In this document: positions 7,924 through 16,916 of the stretch, one piece after another | Layout: each line of letters opens with the position of its first letter | How positions within the stretch are numbered: the first letter of the stretch is position 1 | From: Aeromonas popoffii | GTDB lineage: Bacteria; Pseudomonadota; Gammaproteobacteria; Enterobacterales; Aeromonadaceae | Length of the DNA stretch: 64,000 nt | Direction of reading: 5' to 3' | Assembly: GCF_000820025.1 (NCBI RefSeq) | Contig: NZ_CDBI01000077.1 | Span: 49,505 to 113,504, forward strand | The notes under the pieces: generated by a model | Seen by the model: only the letters and a program-made list of their open reading frames with translations | The model's database searches: none | What the model was told of the DNA's origin: nothing | Position numbers and translations under genes: made by a program

Positions 7924-9633
7924 TTACCCCAGATCCTCGGCCAACCGCAGCACTTCATCCACCGAGGTGATCCCCTGGCGGGCATAATCCAGCGCCGTCA
8001 GGGCCAGTGGCCGGAAGTGTTCATGCTGGCGCGCCGCCTTGGCGAAACCTTCGGCATCGTTGCGGCGCAGGGCATCCATCATGGGTTGATCCAGTTCCAG
8101 CAGCTCATAGACCCCGATCCGGCCAGAGTAACCAGTGAAGTTGCAGCTCTGGCAGCCACGCCCCTTGTGATAGGCATGCTGACCGGGCGCTTCGCCGGAG
8201 AGCACAGTCAGCCAGGTGGCCTGCCCCTCGTCCGGCGCCCGCTCCTCGACGCAGTGCTCGCACACCCGCCGCACCAGCCGCTGGGCCACCACGGCTCGCA
8301 GCGCGCTCGCCACCAGATAGCCAGGCGCGCCCATGTCGATGAGACGCAGGGCACTGGTGACCGCATCGTTGGTGTGCAGTGTGGTGAGCACCAGGTGGCC
8401 TGTGATGGCGCCACGCAGGCCTATTTCCACCGTCTCGTTGTCCCGCATCTCGCCCACCAGCAGTATGTCCGGATCCTGACGCAGGGTAGAACGCAGCACA
8501 TGGGAGAAGGTGAGGCCTATCTTGGGATTCACCTGCACCTGGTTGACTCTGGGCAACCGGTATTCTACCGGGTCTTCCACCGTGATGATCTTGTGGCTGG
8601 CCTGATTGAGCTCGGAGAGGGCGCCGTAGAGGGTGGTGGTCTTGCCGCTCCCGGTCGGGCCGGTCACCAGTATCATGCCGTGGGGTCGTTTGAGCTGACG
8701 GCGAAAACGGGCCAGGATCTCCGGCGGCATGCCGGTCTCGCTCAGCGACAGTATGCCGGAGGATTGATCCAGCAACCGCATCACCACGGACTCACCGTAC
8801 TGCACCGGCATGGTGGACATACGCACATCCACGTCCCGGCCGCGCACCTTCATGTTGAAGCGACCATCCTGGGGCAGCCGCTTCTCGGATATGTCGAGCC
8901 CTGCCACCAGTTTCAGACGTAGCACCAGCGCCTGGGCGATGCGCACCTCGTTCAGGATATTCTCGTGCAAGATGCCGTCGATCCGCTGGCGAATGCGCAG
9001 CACCTTCTCATCCGGCTCTATGTGTATATCGGAGGCCCCTACCTGCACCGCGTCCTCGAACAGGGAACGCAGCAGCTTGGCCACCGTCGCCTCCCCCTCG
9101 TCACCGGACCCGATGTTGCTAGAACCCAGCTCGAAGCCAGTATCCTGATACTCCTCCTGCAGCTGTTCGGCGAAGCTCTCTATTTCGCGGGTACGGCGAT
9201 AGAGGCGGTCGAAATACTCCAGCAACTGGCCTTCCCGCGCCACTGACAGCACCATCTCCCGCGGGCGCAGCAACGCTGCGATGGCATCGAGGGCACTCAA
9301 GTCCGCCGGATCCGACATGGCCACCGTCACCCGGTTGTCGGTGAGGTTGACCGCCAGTGCGCGATAGCGGCGCGCCTGTACCTCGGGCAACAAAGGTACC
9401 GCCGAGACGTCGATGGTGAGGTTGTTGAGATCGAAGAAGGGCACATCCAGCTGGCGGGCAAGAAACTGCAGCAGCTGTACCTCGCTGATGAAGCCGAGAT
9501 CGATCAGTGTGGTGCCCAGCTTGCGGCCGGTCTGACGCTGCTGCTGCAGGGCGAGCTGCAACTGATCATCCGAGATGATCTGCTCTTGCACCAGCAGGTC
9601 GCCGAGGCGCATTTTCAGTCTGGGTTGTGCCAT
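7924..9633 (-). CDS. mshE: MshE, c-di-GMP-regulated pilus extension ATPase
   Basis: A 569-residue GspE/PilB-type hexameric ATPase that powers MSHA extension. Residues about 7-60 match the MshEN nucleotide-binding signature (RLGDLLVQEQIISDDQLQLA, then RKLGTTLIDLGFI), which in Vibrio cholerae MshE binds c-di-GMP. The ATPase core has Walker A (VTGPTGSGKTTTLYGAL, about residue 325), Walker B (DPDILLVGEMRD, about 388) and the His box GHLVLTTLHTNDA. A four-cysteine zinc site (CEHC, CQSC) lies near 459-495. GGAG precedes the ATG. The gene lies between mshN and mshG. Confidence 0.94.
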   Translation of the reverse strand: MAQPRLKMRLGDLLVQEQIISDDQLQLALQQQRQTGRKLGTTLIDLGFISEVQLLQFLARQLDVPFFDLNNLTIDVSAVPLLPEVQARRYRALAVNLTDNRVTVAMSDPADLSALDAIAALLRPREMVLSVAREGQLLEYFDRLYRRTREIESFAEQLQEEYQDTGFELGSSNIGSGDEGEATVAKLLRSLFEDAVQVGASDIHIEPDEKVLRIRQRIDGILHENILNEVRIAQALVLRLKLVAGLDISEKRLPQDGRFNMKVRGRDVDVRMSTMPVQYGESVVMRLLDQSSGILSLSETGMPPEILARFRRQLKRPHGMILVTGPTGSGKTTTLYGALSELNQASHKIITVEDPVEYRLPRVNQVQVNPKIGLTFSHVLRSTLRQDPDILLVGEMRDNETVEIGLRGAITGHLVLTTLHTNDAVTSALRLIDMGAPGYLVASALRAVVAQRLVRRVCEHCVEERAPDEGQATWLTVLSGEAPGQHAYHKGRGCQSCNFTGYSGRIGVYELLELDQPMMDALRRNDAEGFAKAARQHEHFRPLALTALDYARQGITSVDEVLRLAEDLG

Positions 9634-9666
9634 GCAAACTCCAAAAAAAGTTAACCAGCCCGCCCG

Positions 9667-10752
9667 TCAGGGGGCAAGCTGGGCAATTCGTTGTTCAATC
9701 CAGCTCGCCGATGCTTCGCCGAGGTTGCCGTGTAGCTGGGCGTTGCGATAGGCATCGAGCGCCCGCTGGCTGTGGCCCTGACCATCTTCGGCCACGCCGA
9801 GCCCGAGCCACCAGCGGCCCTGATCCGGCTGCTGACGCAGCAAGGTCACATAGAGCTCGGCCGCCTCGGCATTGCGGCCCAGCTCCTGGGTCACGCCAGC
9901 CCAAGTGGCGTAATAATCCAGATTGCTGGCCAGATCCGGCTGATAGCCGGTCAACCAGCCGAGCGCCTTGAGCTGATCGCCGCTGCTGATGGCGAGCCTG
10001 GCCAGCAGCAGCCGAAAATCCGCCTGCTCTGGATCGAGCCGGATACCCTCTTCCAGCAGTTGAGTGGCCTCGCTCAGCCGACCTTCGCCATAGAGCAGAC
10101 CCGCCAGTTGCTCGCGGGCCCCCTGATTGTGCGGGGCATGAACCAGCACCTGATAGTAGTTGTCCTGGGCATCGCGCAATTGCCCCCTGGCCATGGCGGT
10201 GGTGGCCTTGCGCTCGGCCAGGGTTGCCAGCTCGGCCTCGGAGAGGTTCACCGTCTCTATCTTCAGCACACCCGGTTTGCGCGGTGGCGGGACGACAGCC
10301 TCTTGTTCCGCTTCCAGCTCGGCATAGAGGTCAGGCTGCAGCGCTTCATCACTCGGCGCCACCGCTTCATAGCCGGTTTCATCCTGCTCCTCCTGCACCG
10401 GCTCGGGATCGGCTGCGAGCTCGGGCCTTGCGCTCGGAGTGGGCAAGGCCACCACCAGATCCACCGGCTCAGGCTCCTGCTCCTCGTCCGCGGGTGTGAC
10501 CGGCACAACGCGGGCAACGGCATCAGGCCGTGGCTCGCTGGTCGCCTGCACCTGACTCTGAGGCACAACCCGCTGGCTCTGCTGCCAATAGATCCAGGTC
10601 CGCCAGCCGAGAATGCCGAGGGCCAGACCGCAGATCAGGGTCAGCACCAGCATCCACCAGCCCTGTTGCCGAACAGGAGGCACATAGACGGCCCCCTCGC
10701 TCCCCTGCTGACGCAGTTCCAGATCCTTGAGCATCTGGTTGATCACGCTCAT
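9667..10752 (-). CDS. mshN: MshN, TPR-containing MSHA biogenesis protein
   Basis: A 361-residue protein read from MSVINQMLKDLELRQ, whose ATG overlaps the mshM stop (ATGA). An N-terminal cytoplasmic tail is followed by a single membrane helix (MLVLTLICGLALGILGW), then an acidic Pro/Glu/Ala linker (about 75-180), and C-terminal TPR-like helices (ALGWLTGYQPDL, NAEAAELYVTLLRQQPDQ). This is the MshN architecture; it is thought to act as a periplasmic assembly scaffold. Longer in-frame starts overlapping mshM are not needed. Confidence 0.88.
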   Translation of the reverse strand: MSVINQMLKDLELRQQGSEGAVYVPPVRQQGWWMLVLTLICGLALGILGWRTWIYWQQSQRVVPQSQVQATSEPRPDAVARVVPVTPADEEQEPEPVDLVVALPTPSARPELAADPEPVQEEQDETGYEAVAPSDEALQPDLYAELEAEQEAVVPPPRKPGVLKIETVNLSEAELATLAERKATTAMARGQLRDAQDNYYQVLVHAPHNQGAREQLAGLLYGEGRLSEATQLLEEGIRLDPEQADFRLLLARLAISSGDQLKALGWLTGYQPDLASNLDYYATWAGVTQELGRNAEAAELYVTLLRQQPDQGRWWLGLGVAEDGQGHSQRALDAYRNAQLHGNLGEASASWIEQRIAQLAP

Positions 10753-11639
10753 GGCCAGACTCCATAGGCCAGGGCGCACCCCAGCAGTAGTAACAGTGGC
10801 CACCAGCGACCCCGAGCGGGGCGGCTGGCATCGTCGGTATCGCGAATGGCGAGGTGCACCAGACCGGCATCGATCTGACGCTCACCCCGGCCATAGGCCA
10901 ACATCAGGCACTTCTGCGCCAATATGTTGGTAAGCCGCGGGATGCCACGGGAGGCGCGCCACAGCAGGCGCATGGCGCGACCACTGAACAGCGGGGCCCC
11001 GCGATAACCCGAAACATGCAATCTGTGCTCCAGATAAGCGCGAGTCTCGTCAAAACGCAGTGGCCGCAGGCAGTAGGAGAAGCCGACCCGCTGGCGCAAC
11101 TGGCGCAGATGGGGCTTGGCCAGCCTGGCATCCAACTCCGGCTGGCCGAACAGCACTATCTGCAACAGCTTGCTCGATTCGGTCTCCAGGTTGCCGAACA
11201 GCCGGATCGCCTCCAGGGTCTCGTCCGGCAGGGCCTGCGCCTCGTCGATCAGCACCACCACCCGGCTCCCATGCTGATGCAGGCCTATGAGGTGGCGATG
11301 AATGCGATCCGTCAGATCCAGCTCGTTGCCCTCCCGTACCGACAAGCCCAGCTCCAGTGCCAGCGCGGTGCGCAGCTCGGCGGGGGTGAGGTGCGGGTTG
11401 GGCAGCCAGGCCAGACGCACAGGACAGGCCTCTGAACCCAACTCGCTCAGTAGCTTGCGACAGAGCAGCGTCTTGCCGGTGCCGACCTCGCCGGTCACCT
11501 TGATGAAGCCCTCCCCCTGCATCAAGGCCCAATTAAGAACCTGCAGCGCCTCCTCATGGGGAGGCAGCCCGTAGTAAAAACCCGTGTTGGGGGTGAGGCC
11601 GAACGGCGCCTCCTGCAGACCGAAGTGGTTCAGGTACAT
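10749..11639 (-). CDS. mshM: MshM, ExeA-like AAA ATPase
   Basis: A 296-residue AAA protein beginning MYLNHFGLQEAPFGLTPNTG, the N-terminus typical of ExeA/GspA-like ATPases. Walker A is GEVGTGKT (residues 50-57) and Walker B is VVVLIDEAQALP. The sensor region LRQRVGFSYCLRPL and the end-of-protein hydrophobic segment (WWPLLLLLGCALAYGVWP) suggest membrane association. In Aeromonas the related ExeA helps to insert the secretin through peptidoglycan, so MshM may do this for MshL, whose gene lies directly upstream. Its start is preceded by a 29-codon mini-ORF. Confidence 0.9.
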   Translation of the reverse strand: MYLNHFGLQEAPFGLTPNTGFYYGLPPHEEALQVLNWALMQGEGFIKVTGEVGTGKTLLCRKLLSELGSEACPVRLAWLPNPHLTPAELRTALALELGLSVREGNELDLTDRIHRHLIGLHQHGSRVVVLIDEAQALPDETLEAIRLFGNLETESSKLLQIVLFGQPELDARLAKPHLRQLRQRVGFSYCLRPLRFDETRAYLEHRLHVSGYRGAPLFSGRAMRLLWRASRGIPRLTNILAQKCLMLAYGRGERQIDAGLVHLAIRDTDDASRPARGRWWPLLLLLGCALAYGVWP

Positions 11640-11719
11640 GAGTCGTCACCGGCCTGGGTGTCTGCCGTGGCACCGGGCCACAGGCCGTCTGGAACAAAGC
11701 CAACCGTGTGCTGGGTCAT
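11630..11719 (-). CDS. 29-codon mini-ORF bridging mshL and mshM
   Basis: An ATG 3 nt after the mshL stop, with AAGGG upstream, opens a 29-codon frame (MTQHTVGFVPDGLWPGATAD..) that ends 10 nt inside mshM. Its opening (AAGCCATGACCCA) is nearly the same as that of the mini-ORF between mshE and mshG (AAGCCATGACTCA). A role in translational coupling is inferred; no homolog is recognised. Confidence 0.35.
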   Translation of the reverse strand: MTQHTVGFVPDGLWPGATADTQAGDDSCT

Positions 11720-11722
11720 GGC

Positions 11723-13390
11723 TTAGCCCTTGGGTGGATACCACTTGTCGAGCAGATCGGAGGAGCGCTGCAATTCGTTTTGCCAGGTGTCTTTCTCCAC
11801 CACGGTCGGTTTGAGCAGGATCACCAGCTCCACCTTCTTGGTACTCTCGCGGCGGTTGGTGAAGGCCTCGCCGATCCAGGGGATATCCCCCAGCAGCGGT
11901 ACCTTGCTGACGATCTCCTGCTTGTCGGTCTTCATCAGGCCGCCGATGACGATGATGTCACCGTTATTGGCCTGCACCACGGTATCGGACTCGCGGATCG
12001 AGCTCTTGGCGAGCGGCAATTCCAGCTTGCCCCCCGTGGTGCCCAGATTTATCGTCTTGTTCTGCTCTTCGGTGTCGATGACGGAGGGGTGAATGTGCAA
12101 CAACACCTTGCCCTCTTCGTCGATCTGTGGCGTCACGTCCAGCGCGATACCGGAGAAGAAGGGGGTCAGCTCAACGTTCGGGGTGCGTTCTGTTCCGGCC
12201 GTCGTTGAGGTTACCGTGCTAGTGGCGTTGGTGACGAAGTATTCGTCCGTCCCCACCTTGATCACCGCCTTCTGGTTGTTGGTCGCTGTCACCCGCGGAC
12301 TGGAGAGGGTATTCACATCACCCTGGGTCTTGAGCAGGTTGACCGCCACGTTGAAGTTGCCATCGGAGATCTTGAAGCCGGCACCGCCCCCCAGTGCAGT
12401 GAAGATCTGGTTGGGTGTCGTGGGCAGCTGGGTCGGGGCGAGCGAGCCGCCACCGGTAATCCCCTTGTTGCCATCCCAGCTGGCGGAAAGGCCGCTCCAG
12501 TCCACCCCCTGTTCGTAACCCTCGTTGAGAGCCACTTCCAGAATGCGCGCCTCCAACACCACCTGGCGCTTGAGGTGGGTCTCGGACTGGCTGAGGAATT
12601 CACGCACCGCTTTCAATTCTTTCGGATAGGCACGGATGGTGACCAGACCCGCCTGCGGGCTGGTGATGACGGCACGACCATCGCCACTGCCAACCAGCAT
12701 CTCCAGCGAGGTACGCAGATCAGTCCAGTAATCGCTGTTGGTGTCTGTCTCGATGCGGGTGCCGTTGCCGTTATTCGAACTGGTATTGCCGTTGGATGCA
12801 TTGCTGCTGTTGTTACTGTCGCTGTTGGCGTTGTCGAAGTTACTGCTATTGCTGTTGTTGCCGTTGGCCGTCACCCCGCCCGTGCTGACCGAGGTACGGG
12901 ACAGACCACGACGGGACATCATCAGGTAGTTGACCGGTATGGTTTCGGTGCGCAGCCCAGCCGGATAGACGTGGAACACATTGCCCTTGCGCTGCACATC
13001 AAAGCCATACATGTCACCCACCACCGCCAGCACTTCAGACAGGGTGACGTCCTTGAGCTCGACGGAGATCTGGCCGGCCACACCGGGATGCACGGCCACG
13101 CTGTAACGGGAACCCTTGAAAAGGGAGCCGAAAAATTCCACCGCATCCACATCGTGGGCGGCGATACGCAGCCGCGGTTCCGGCATGCTGAAGGCCTGGG
13201 GCGGCCGGTTCATCTGCAGTAACTCGCTCTGTACCGACTTGGGCACTGTCGCCAATCCCCCGACTTTGTTCTGCTCGGCCATGGCGTGTTTCAGTGCATC
13301 CTTGGCCTGCACGGGTTCGGGGTGCTGGTAGCTGGTACAGCCTGCCGCCAGCACGGCCACAGAGATCAGGCAGAGATGATTTTTTTTCAT
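11723..13390 (-). CDS. mshL: MshL, outer-membrane secretin of the MSHA pilus
   Basis: A 555-residue secretin. It starts with a lipoprotein signal (MKKNHLCLISVAVLAAGC, lipobox LAAGC), so it is probably lipidated at Cys18. Residues about 60-165 are secretin N-domains (VAVHPGVAGQISVELKDVTL). A Ser/Asn-rich linker follows (about 175-215). The C-terminal beta-barrel domain has VNTLSSPRVTATNNQKAVIKVG and the secretin signature VPLLGDIPWIGEAFTNR. It forms the outer-membrane pore for the pilus. mshK and mshJ precede it; mshM follows after 83 bp. Confidence 0.93.
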   Translation of the reverse strand: MKKNHLCLISVAVLAAGCTSYQHPEPVQAKDALKHAMAEQNKVGGLATVPKSVQSELLQMNRPPQAFSMPEPRLRIAAHDVDAVEFFGSLFKGSRYSVAVHPGVAGQISVELKDVTLSEVLAVVGDMYGFDVQRKGNVFHVYPAGLRTETIPVNYLMMSRRGLSRTSVSTGGVTANGNNSNSSNFDNANSDSNNSSNASNGNTSSNNGNGTRIETDTNSDYWTDLRTSLEMLVGSGDGRAVITSPQAGLVTIRAYPKELKAVREFLSQSETHLKRQVVLEARILEVALNEGYEQGVDWSGLSASWDGNKGITGGGSLAPTQLPTTPNQIFTALGGGAGFKISDGNFNVAVNLLKTQGDVNTLSSPRVTATNNQKAVIKVGTDEYFVTNATSTVTSTTAGTERTPNVELTPFFSGIALDVTPQIDEEGKVLLHIHPSVIDTEEQNKTINLGTTGGKLELPLAKSSIRESDTVVQANNGDIIVIGGLMKTDKQEIVSKVPLLGDIPWIGEAFTNRRESTKKVELVILLKPTVVEKDTWQNELQRSSDLLDKWYPPKG

Positions 13391-13459
13391 GTAATGAGTG
13401 CACCCTGACTTTCAATTAAACTCGACAAACCTTGCCCCACCATCTCGGGTGGGGCGCGT

Positions 13460-13780
13460 TCAGATGCGGACCTTGCTGGCAAACAGGGTCAGCGACTGGC
13501 GCTTGCCCCCCTTCTCCAGCACCACGCCATCTGCACTGATGGACACCAATCGATATCCCTCGACCTGCTGGCCCACCCGGTAACTTTTTCCGTTGAGCAC
13601 CGCCAGTGCCGGACCATTGCCCAGCATCACGCTCTGCAATGTTGGTAAACCGGCGCTCTGGCTGGCCGAGACCCCTGCCCGGCTGTTCATCCCGTCCAAC
13701 GGTTCCGTGGGGTCCTGCAGCACCTCGGCCTGGGCCACTGCGCCCAGCAGACAACACAATAGCGTCAGCCATCTAACCAC
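13460..13780 (-). CDS. mshK: MshK, PilP-like MSHA biogenesis protein
   Basis: A 106-residue exported protein starting at GTG 13780, with AAGGAG 7 nt upstream inside the mshJ end; the genes overlap by 8 bp. The signal peptide is about VRWLTLLCCLLGAVAQA, then EVLQDPTEPLDG. The rest is a small beta-domain (LNGKSYRVGQQVEGYRLVSI) like the PilP/GspC homology region. The inferred role is to connect the inner-membrane PilMNO-like complex to the secretin MshL. Confidence 0.85.
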   Translation of the reverse strand: MVRWLTLLCCLLGAVAQAEVLQDPTEPLDGMNSRAGVSASQSAGLPTLQSVMLGNGPALAVLNGKSYRVGQQVEGYRLVSISADGVVLEKGGKRQSLTLFASKVRI

Positions 13781-14420
13781 GAATAAACTCCTTGCTGGTG
13801 CTCAGGGTGTAGATTTCCATCTCCACCACGGCCTTGGGATGCTCCTGCACCTGGTAGTCAAACTGCTTCCAGTAGAAGTGACGGGGTAACGCCTCCAGTG
13901 CCTTCAGATACTGATAGACATCGAAGTAACCGCCCTCCAGCTTGAGGCGGATGCCGTGCTTGAACAAGTTGATGCGCTGATCCCCCGCCATCAGCGGCTG
14001 GGGGGCGAGGGAGGTCAGTGCCAGCATGTGCAGATTGGTGGAGCGTGACAACAGAGCCTCCAGCACGGCTGGCATCTCGTGGGCCTGGATCAGATCCACC
14101 GTCTGGGCCTTGAGCTCGGCATCCAGCCTGTCGATATCCCCCTCGACCCGTACCAGCTGCTCGCGCACGCTCTGATCGGGATCGCGCGCCAGCCTGGCCT
14201 GCTTGCCCAGGTTCTCGAGATCCATGATTTCCAGATCCCGCTGGGCCGTGGTCAAGGCCACCCTGTCCTGCGCCAGCCGCAGGGCGGCGCCATCCAGCCA
14301 GCCATAGATGGCACCAGCGCAGATCAGCACCAGACCGGTCAGCAGGATCAATATCCGCTCGCGCTGGCTGAGGGCGGCAATCTTGTCCGCCCATGCCTGC
14401 CATTGTGCTTTCAGGCTCAT
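13773..14420 (-). CDS. mshJ: MshJ, PilO-like protein
   Basis: A 215-residue bitopic protein: short cytoplasmic N-terminus, membrane helix (ILILLTGLVLICAGAIYGWL), then a long coiled coil (residues about 50-110, e.g. VREQLVRVEGDIDRLDAELK) and a ferredoxin-like C-terminal domain (LEGGYFDVYQYLKALEALPR). This is the GspM/PilO plan. The ATG shares one base with the preceding stop, so translation is coupled. It is part of the inner-membrane alignment complex with MshI2 and MshI. Confidence 0.88.
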   Translation of the reverse strand: MSLKAQWQAWADKIAALSQRERILILLTGLVLICAGAIYGWLDGAALRLAQDRVALTTAQRDLEIMDLENLGKQARLARDPDQSVREQLVRVEGDIDRLDAELKAQTVDLIQAHEMPAVLEALLSRSTNLHMLALTSLAPQPLMAGDQRINLFKHGIRLKLEGGYFDVYQYLKALEALPRHFYWKQFDYQVQEHPKAVVEMEIYTLSTSKEFIRG

Positions 14421-15013
14421 CAGGGCTTCTCCCGCTCTATGCCACTGAGCTGGAAGGCCAGCCGGCCCTCCTTGTCACGGTTCAGGGTCAATTCACTAAA
14501 CTGCTTGCCCGCCAGCGACGGGGTCTGCTGGAAACGCTTTACCCAGGCGGGCACATCCTGGCTATGGTTGGCAAAGCCGGACAGGTTGATCCGCCCTTCG
14601 GCGATCTCGATACGCTGCAAGGAGAGCTGCTTATCCCGAATGCGGGAGAGATCGGCCATCAGGCCAGCGTAGCCCTGGGATTTTTGCAACGCCAAACTGC
14701 CCAGCTGCTGCATCAACTCCTGCTTGGCAGTCAGTTCTTCCTGCTTGCTGGCCAGCTGCTGTTGCAACACAGCATTGGCTTGGTGGCGGGTCAACTCGGC
14801 ATCCAGCCGTTGGGCCTCGCCACGCTTGACCTCCAGCGCCGCGCGCACCTGCGCCAGCTCACGGCCAACCCCTTGTTGCTGCCAGCCGTAGAAGGCGCCC
14901 ATGCAGAACAGCACTGCCACGCAGCCACCCCAGACCAGCGCCATCTGGTTGAGGCTGGCCCACTGGCGTCTGGGGCGAAATTCGGCGCCATAAAGGTTGA
15001 TCTGACGTTTCAT
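14420..15013 (-). CDS. MshI2, PilN-like protein
   Basis: A 197-residue PilN-type protein. The N-terminus MKRQINLYGAEFRP is the short cytoplasmic peptide that in PilN docks onto PilM; compare INLYG with the INLLP motif. A membrane helix (ALVWGGCVAVLFCMGAFYGW) and a periplasmic coiled coil follow. The ATG overlaps the mshI stop by one base, with GGGAGG upstream. It partners MshI (PilM-like) and MshJ (PilO-like). Confidence 0.88.
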   Translation of the reverse strand: MKRQINLYGAEFRPRRQWASLNQMALVWGGCVAVLFCMGAFYGWQQQGVGRELAQVRAALEVKRGEAQRLDAELTRHQANAVLQQQLASKQEELTAKQELMQQLGSLALQKSQGYAGLMADLSRIRDKQLSLQRIEIAEGRINLSGFANHSQDVPAWVKRFQQTPSLAGKQFSELTLNRDKEGRLAFQLSGIEREKP

Positions 15014-15876
15014 CAGGCATCCTCCCCGATGGCGGCAGCATAGGCAGAGAGATATTCAACACCGGACAGTATCGCCTTGTTGGCCATGGCGGAGACGGCG
15101 AAGCCGAAGGTCTGCTCCATGTGACGCACCAGGGTACCGATGAATGGTGAGGCGATGGCGAGCTGCATCTGACCCAGCTCCGGCAGCTTGAGCTGGCCGA
15201 CCAGGTAATCGAGGGAGCGCTGGATCTCCAGCGCCAGCGAATCGAGCAGCATGCTGTCCGGCTCATGCTCACCGGTGAGGGCGGTGAAACCGCGCAGCTG
15301 GCGGGAGAAGCAGAGGCCGCCCTGATGGAATACCAGCAGCTGCAGATCCTGTCCCCTGGGCTGCCACAACAGCATGCGCACCGCGTTGTCAGACTCATAG
15401 AGCGCCGTCATGGCCAGCTCGTCGCTGATGATGGCATCCAGGCAGGCGATGCCGTTGACCGCATCCGCCAGCTGCTGCACCCGCACCTTGGGCACGCAGA
15501 TCACGTTGATCCGCGGCCGGCCAGCCGGCGGCGTGGGCAAATCCACGTAGTCCATGGCGAGCTGCAACACGGGTTCATTGACGTAATCCTTGACCGCCCA
15601 GGGCAACGCACCGGCCATTTCGGCGTCGGGCACGGCGGGCTTGTCGATCTGGACTTGCTGATAAAGGCTGGCGGCGAGGGCGACCCGCACCTTAGACTTG
15701 GCGAGGCCATGGCGGCTGAACAGCTCGCTCATGGCAAGCGACCACTCCTGCGGGCCATGGATGGCGCGGGTGGCGAAGACAGGCTGAGGCCCTAGCGAGG
15801 CCAGCATGATCCGGTCACTGGCAAGCAGGAGTCCTACCTGATGGCTTGGGGTTGAACGTCTGAAAAGTTGTTTCAT
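15013..15876 (-). CDS. mshI: MshI, PilM-like actin-fold protein
   Basis: A 287-residue cytoplasmic protein read from ATG 15876 (MKQLFRRSTPSHQVGLLLAS); a GTG at 15888 is an alternative. It matches the MshI/PilM type, with an actin-like ATPase fold inferred from motifs such as LDSLALEIQRSLDYLVGQ, which corresponds to the PilM SEIQRSLDY region. It is the first gene of the msh secretory operon, and a candidate promoter lies 60-90 bp upstream. It is separated from csrD/mshH by a gene on the opposite strand. Confidence 0.88.
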   Translation of the reverse strand: MKQLFRRSTPSHQVGLLLASDRIMLASLGPQPVFATRAIHGPQEWSLAMSELFSRHGLAKSKVRVALAASLYQQVQIDKPAVPDAEMAGALPWAVKDYVNEPVLQLAMDYVDLPTPPAGRPRINVICVPKVRVQQLADAVNGIACLDAIISDELAMTALYESDNAVRMLLWQPRGQDLQLLVFHQGGLCFSRQLRGFTALTGEHEPDSMLLDSLALEIQRSLDYLVGQLKLPELGQMQLAIASPFIGTLVRHMEQTFGFAVSAMANKAILSGVEYLSAYAAAIGEDA

Positions 15877-15938
15877 TAAAACCCGCACCTGGCTGCATAA
15901 AACGGATTAAACCTTAACATAAACAGGATATTAGCCTC

Positions 15939-15966
15939 CATATAAATGAGGGATCACGCATTGCAA
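15939..15966 (-). promoter_or_regulatory. Candidate sigma-70 promoter of the msh secretory operon
   Basis: Minus strand: -35 TTGCAA (15961-15966), 16-nt spacer, -10 TATATG (15939-15944), about 60 nt before mshI. Each box matches four of six consensus bases. It overlaps the start codon of the divergent desulfhydrase gene. Inferred only. Confidence 0.4.
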
Positions 15967-16893
15967 CCCAACTCGACCCGCTCGCAGGTGTTGGCCCTGC
16001 AGCCGACCCGGCTTCCCTCGCCGCTCCAGGCCATCTCACACCCGCTGCTGACCGAGCATGGCGTAACGCTCTGGTGCAAGCGGGATGACCTGATCCACCC
16101 AGCCATCTCGGGCAACAAGTGGCGCAAGCTCAAGTACCATGTGCAACACGCTCAGGAGCAGGGCATACAGCACCTGATCTCGTTTGGGGGGGCCTACTCC
16201 AACCACATCCATGCACTGGCAGCAGCAGGGGGCCAATCCGGCCTGAGAACTACCGGCATCATACGTGGTGAACCGGAGGCCGTCAGCAACTCAACCTTGA
16301 GCGCGGCAAAGGGATGGGGCATGGATCTCATTTTTGTCGATCGCCAGAGTTACCGGCAACGGCAGGAGCCAAACTGGCTGGCCCAGTTCGCGGCGCCAGA
16401 TAGCCTGATAGTGCCGGAAGGAGGCAGCAGCCCGCTCGCCATTCCCGGGGTAGCCGAGCTGGTCGGCGAGGTGCCCTTCTCACCGGATCTCTGGGTGTTG
16501 CCCTGCGCCAGCGGCGGCACCCTGGCTGGCCTCATCGCCGGCAAACGGGAACAGGAACGGATCCTCGCCATCGCGGTACTGAAAGGGGCAAGCTTCATCG
16601 CCGACGAGGTACGGCGCCTTCACCCGGCCGCAGCCACCACCCCTGGCTGGCAGATAGCGCTGGATCACCATGATGGCGGCTATGCCAAATTCAGCCCGGG
16701 ACTCTGGCAGTGGGTGCAAGCCTTCAGTGCGCAGACAGGCCTGCCGCTTGAGCCCATCTACAGCGGCAAGGCAATGTGGGGTCTGTTTCGCGAACTGGCC
16801 GCCGGGCGCATCCCCCGCGGCAGCCAGATAGTCTTCATCCATACGGGGGGCATGCAGGGACTCGCGGGTTTGAAAGAGCAAGGCCGGATCTGA
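15946..16893 (+). CDS. PLP-dependent D-cysteine desulfhydrase / ACC deaminase family
   Basis: A 315-residue fold-type II PLP enzyme. The lysine-bearing motif is SGNKWRKLKYH (about residues 55-65), followed by the substrate-loop FGGAYSNHIHALAAAG and the phosphate-binding GGTLAG (PCASGGTLAGL). Family members release H2S, pyruvate and ammonia from D-cysteine or open ACC; D-cysteine desulfhydrase is more likely in a gammaproteobacterium. It is on the plus strand between mshI and csrD, transcribed away from mshI and convergent with csrD. Start ATG has only a weak site (AGGATATTAG). Confidence 0.82.
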   Translation: MRDHALQPNSTRSQVLALQPTRLPSPLQAISHPLLTEHGVTLWCKRDDLIHPAISGNKWRKLKYHVQHAQEQGIQHLISFGGAYSNHIHALAAAGGQSGLRTTGIIRGEPEAVSNSTLSAAKGWGMDLIFVDRQSYRQRQEPNWLAQFAAPDSLIVPEGGSSPLAIPGVAELVGEVPFSPDLWVLPCASGGTLAGLIAGKREQERILAIAVLKGASFIADEVRRLHPAAATTPGWQIALDHHDGGYAKFSPGLWQWVQAFSAQTGLPLEPIYSGKAMWGLFRELAAGRIPRGSQIVFIHTGGMQGLAGLKEQGRI

Positions 16894-16916
16894 GGGCGAC
16901 CCTGCGGTCACCGGTA

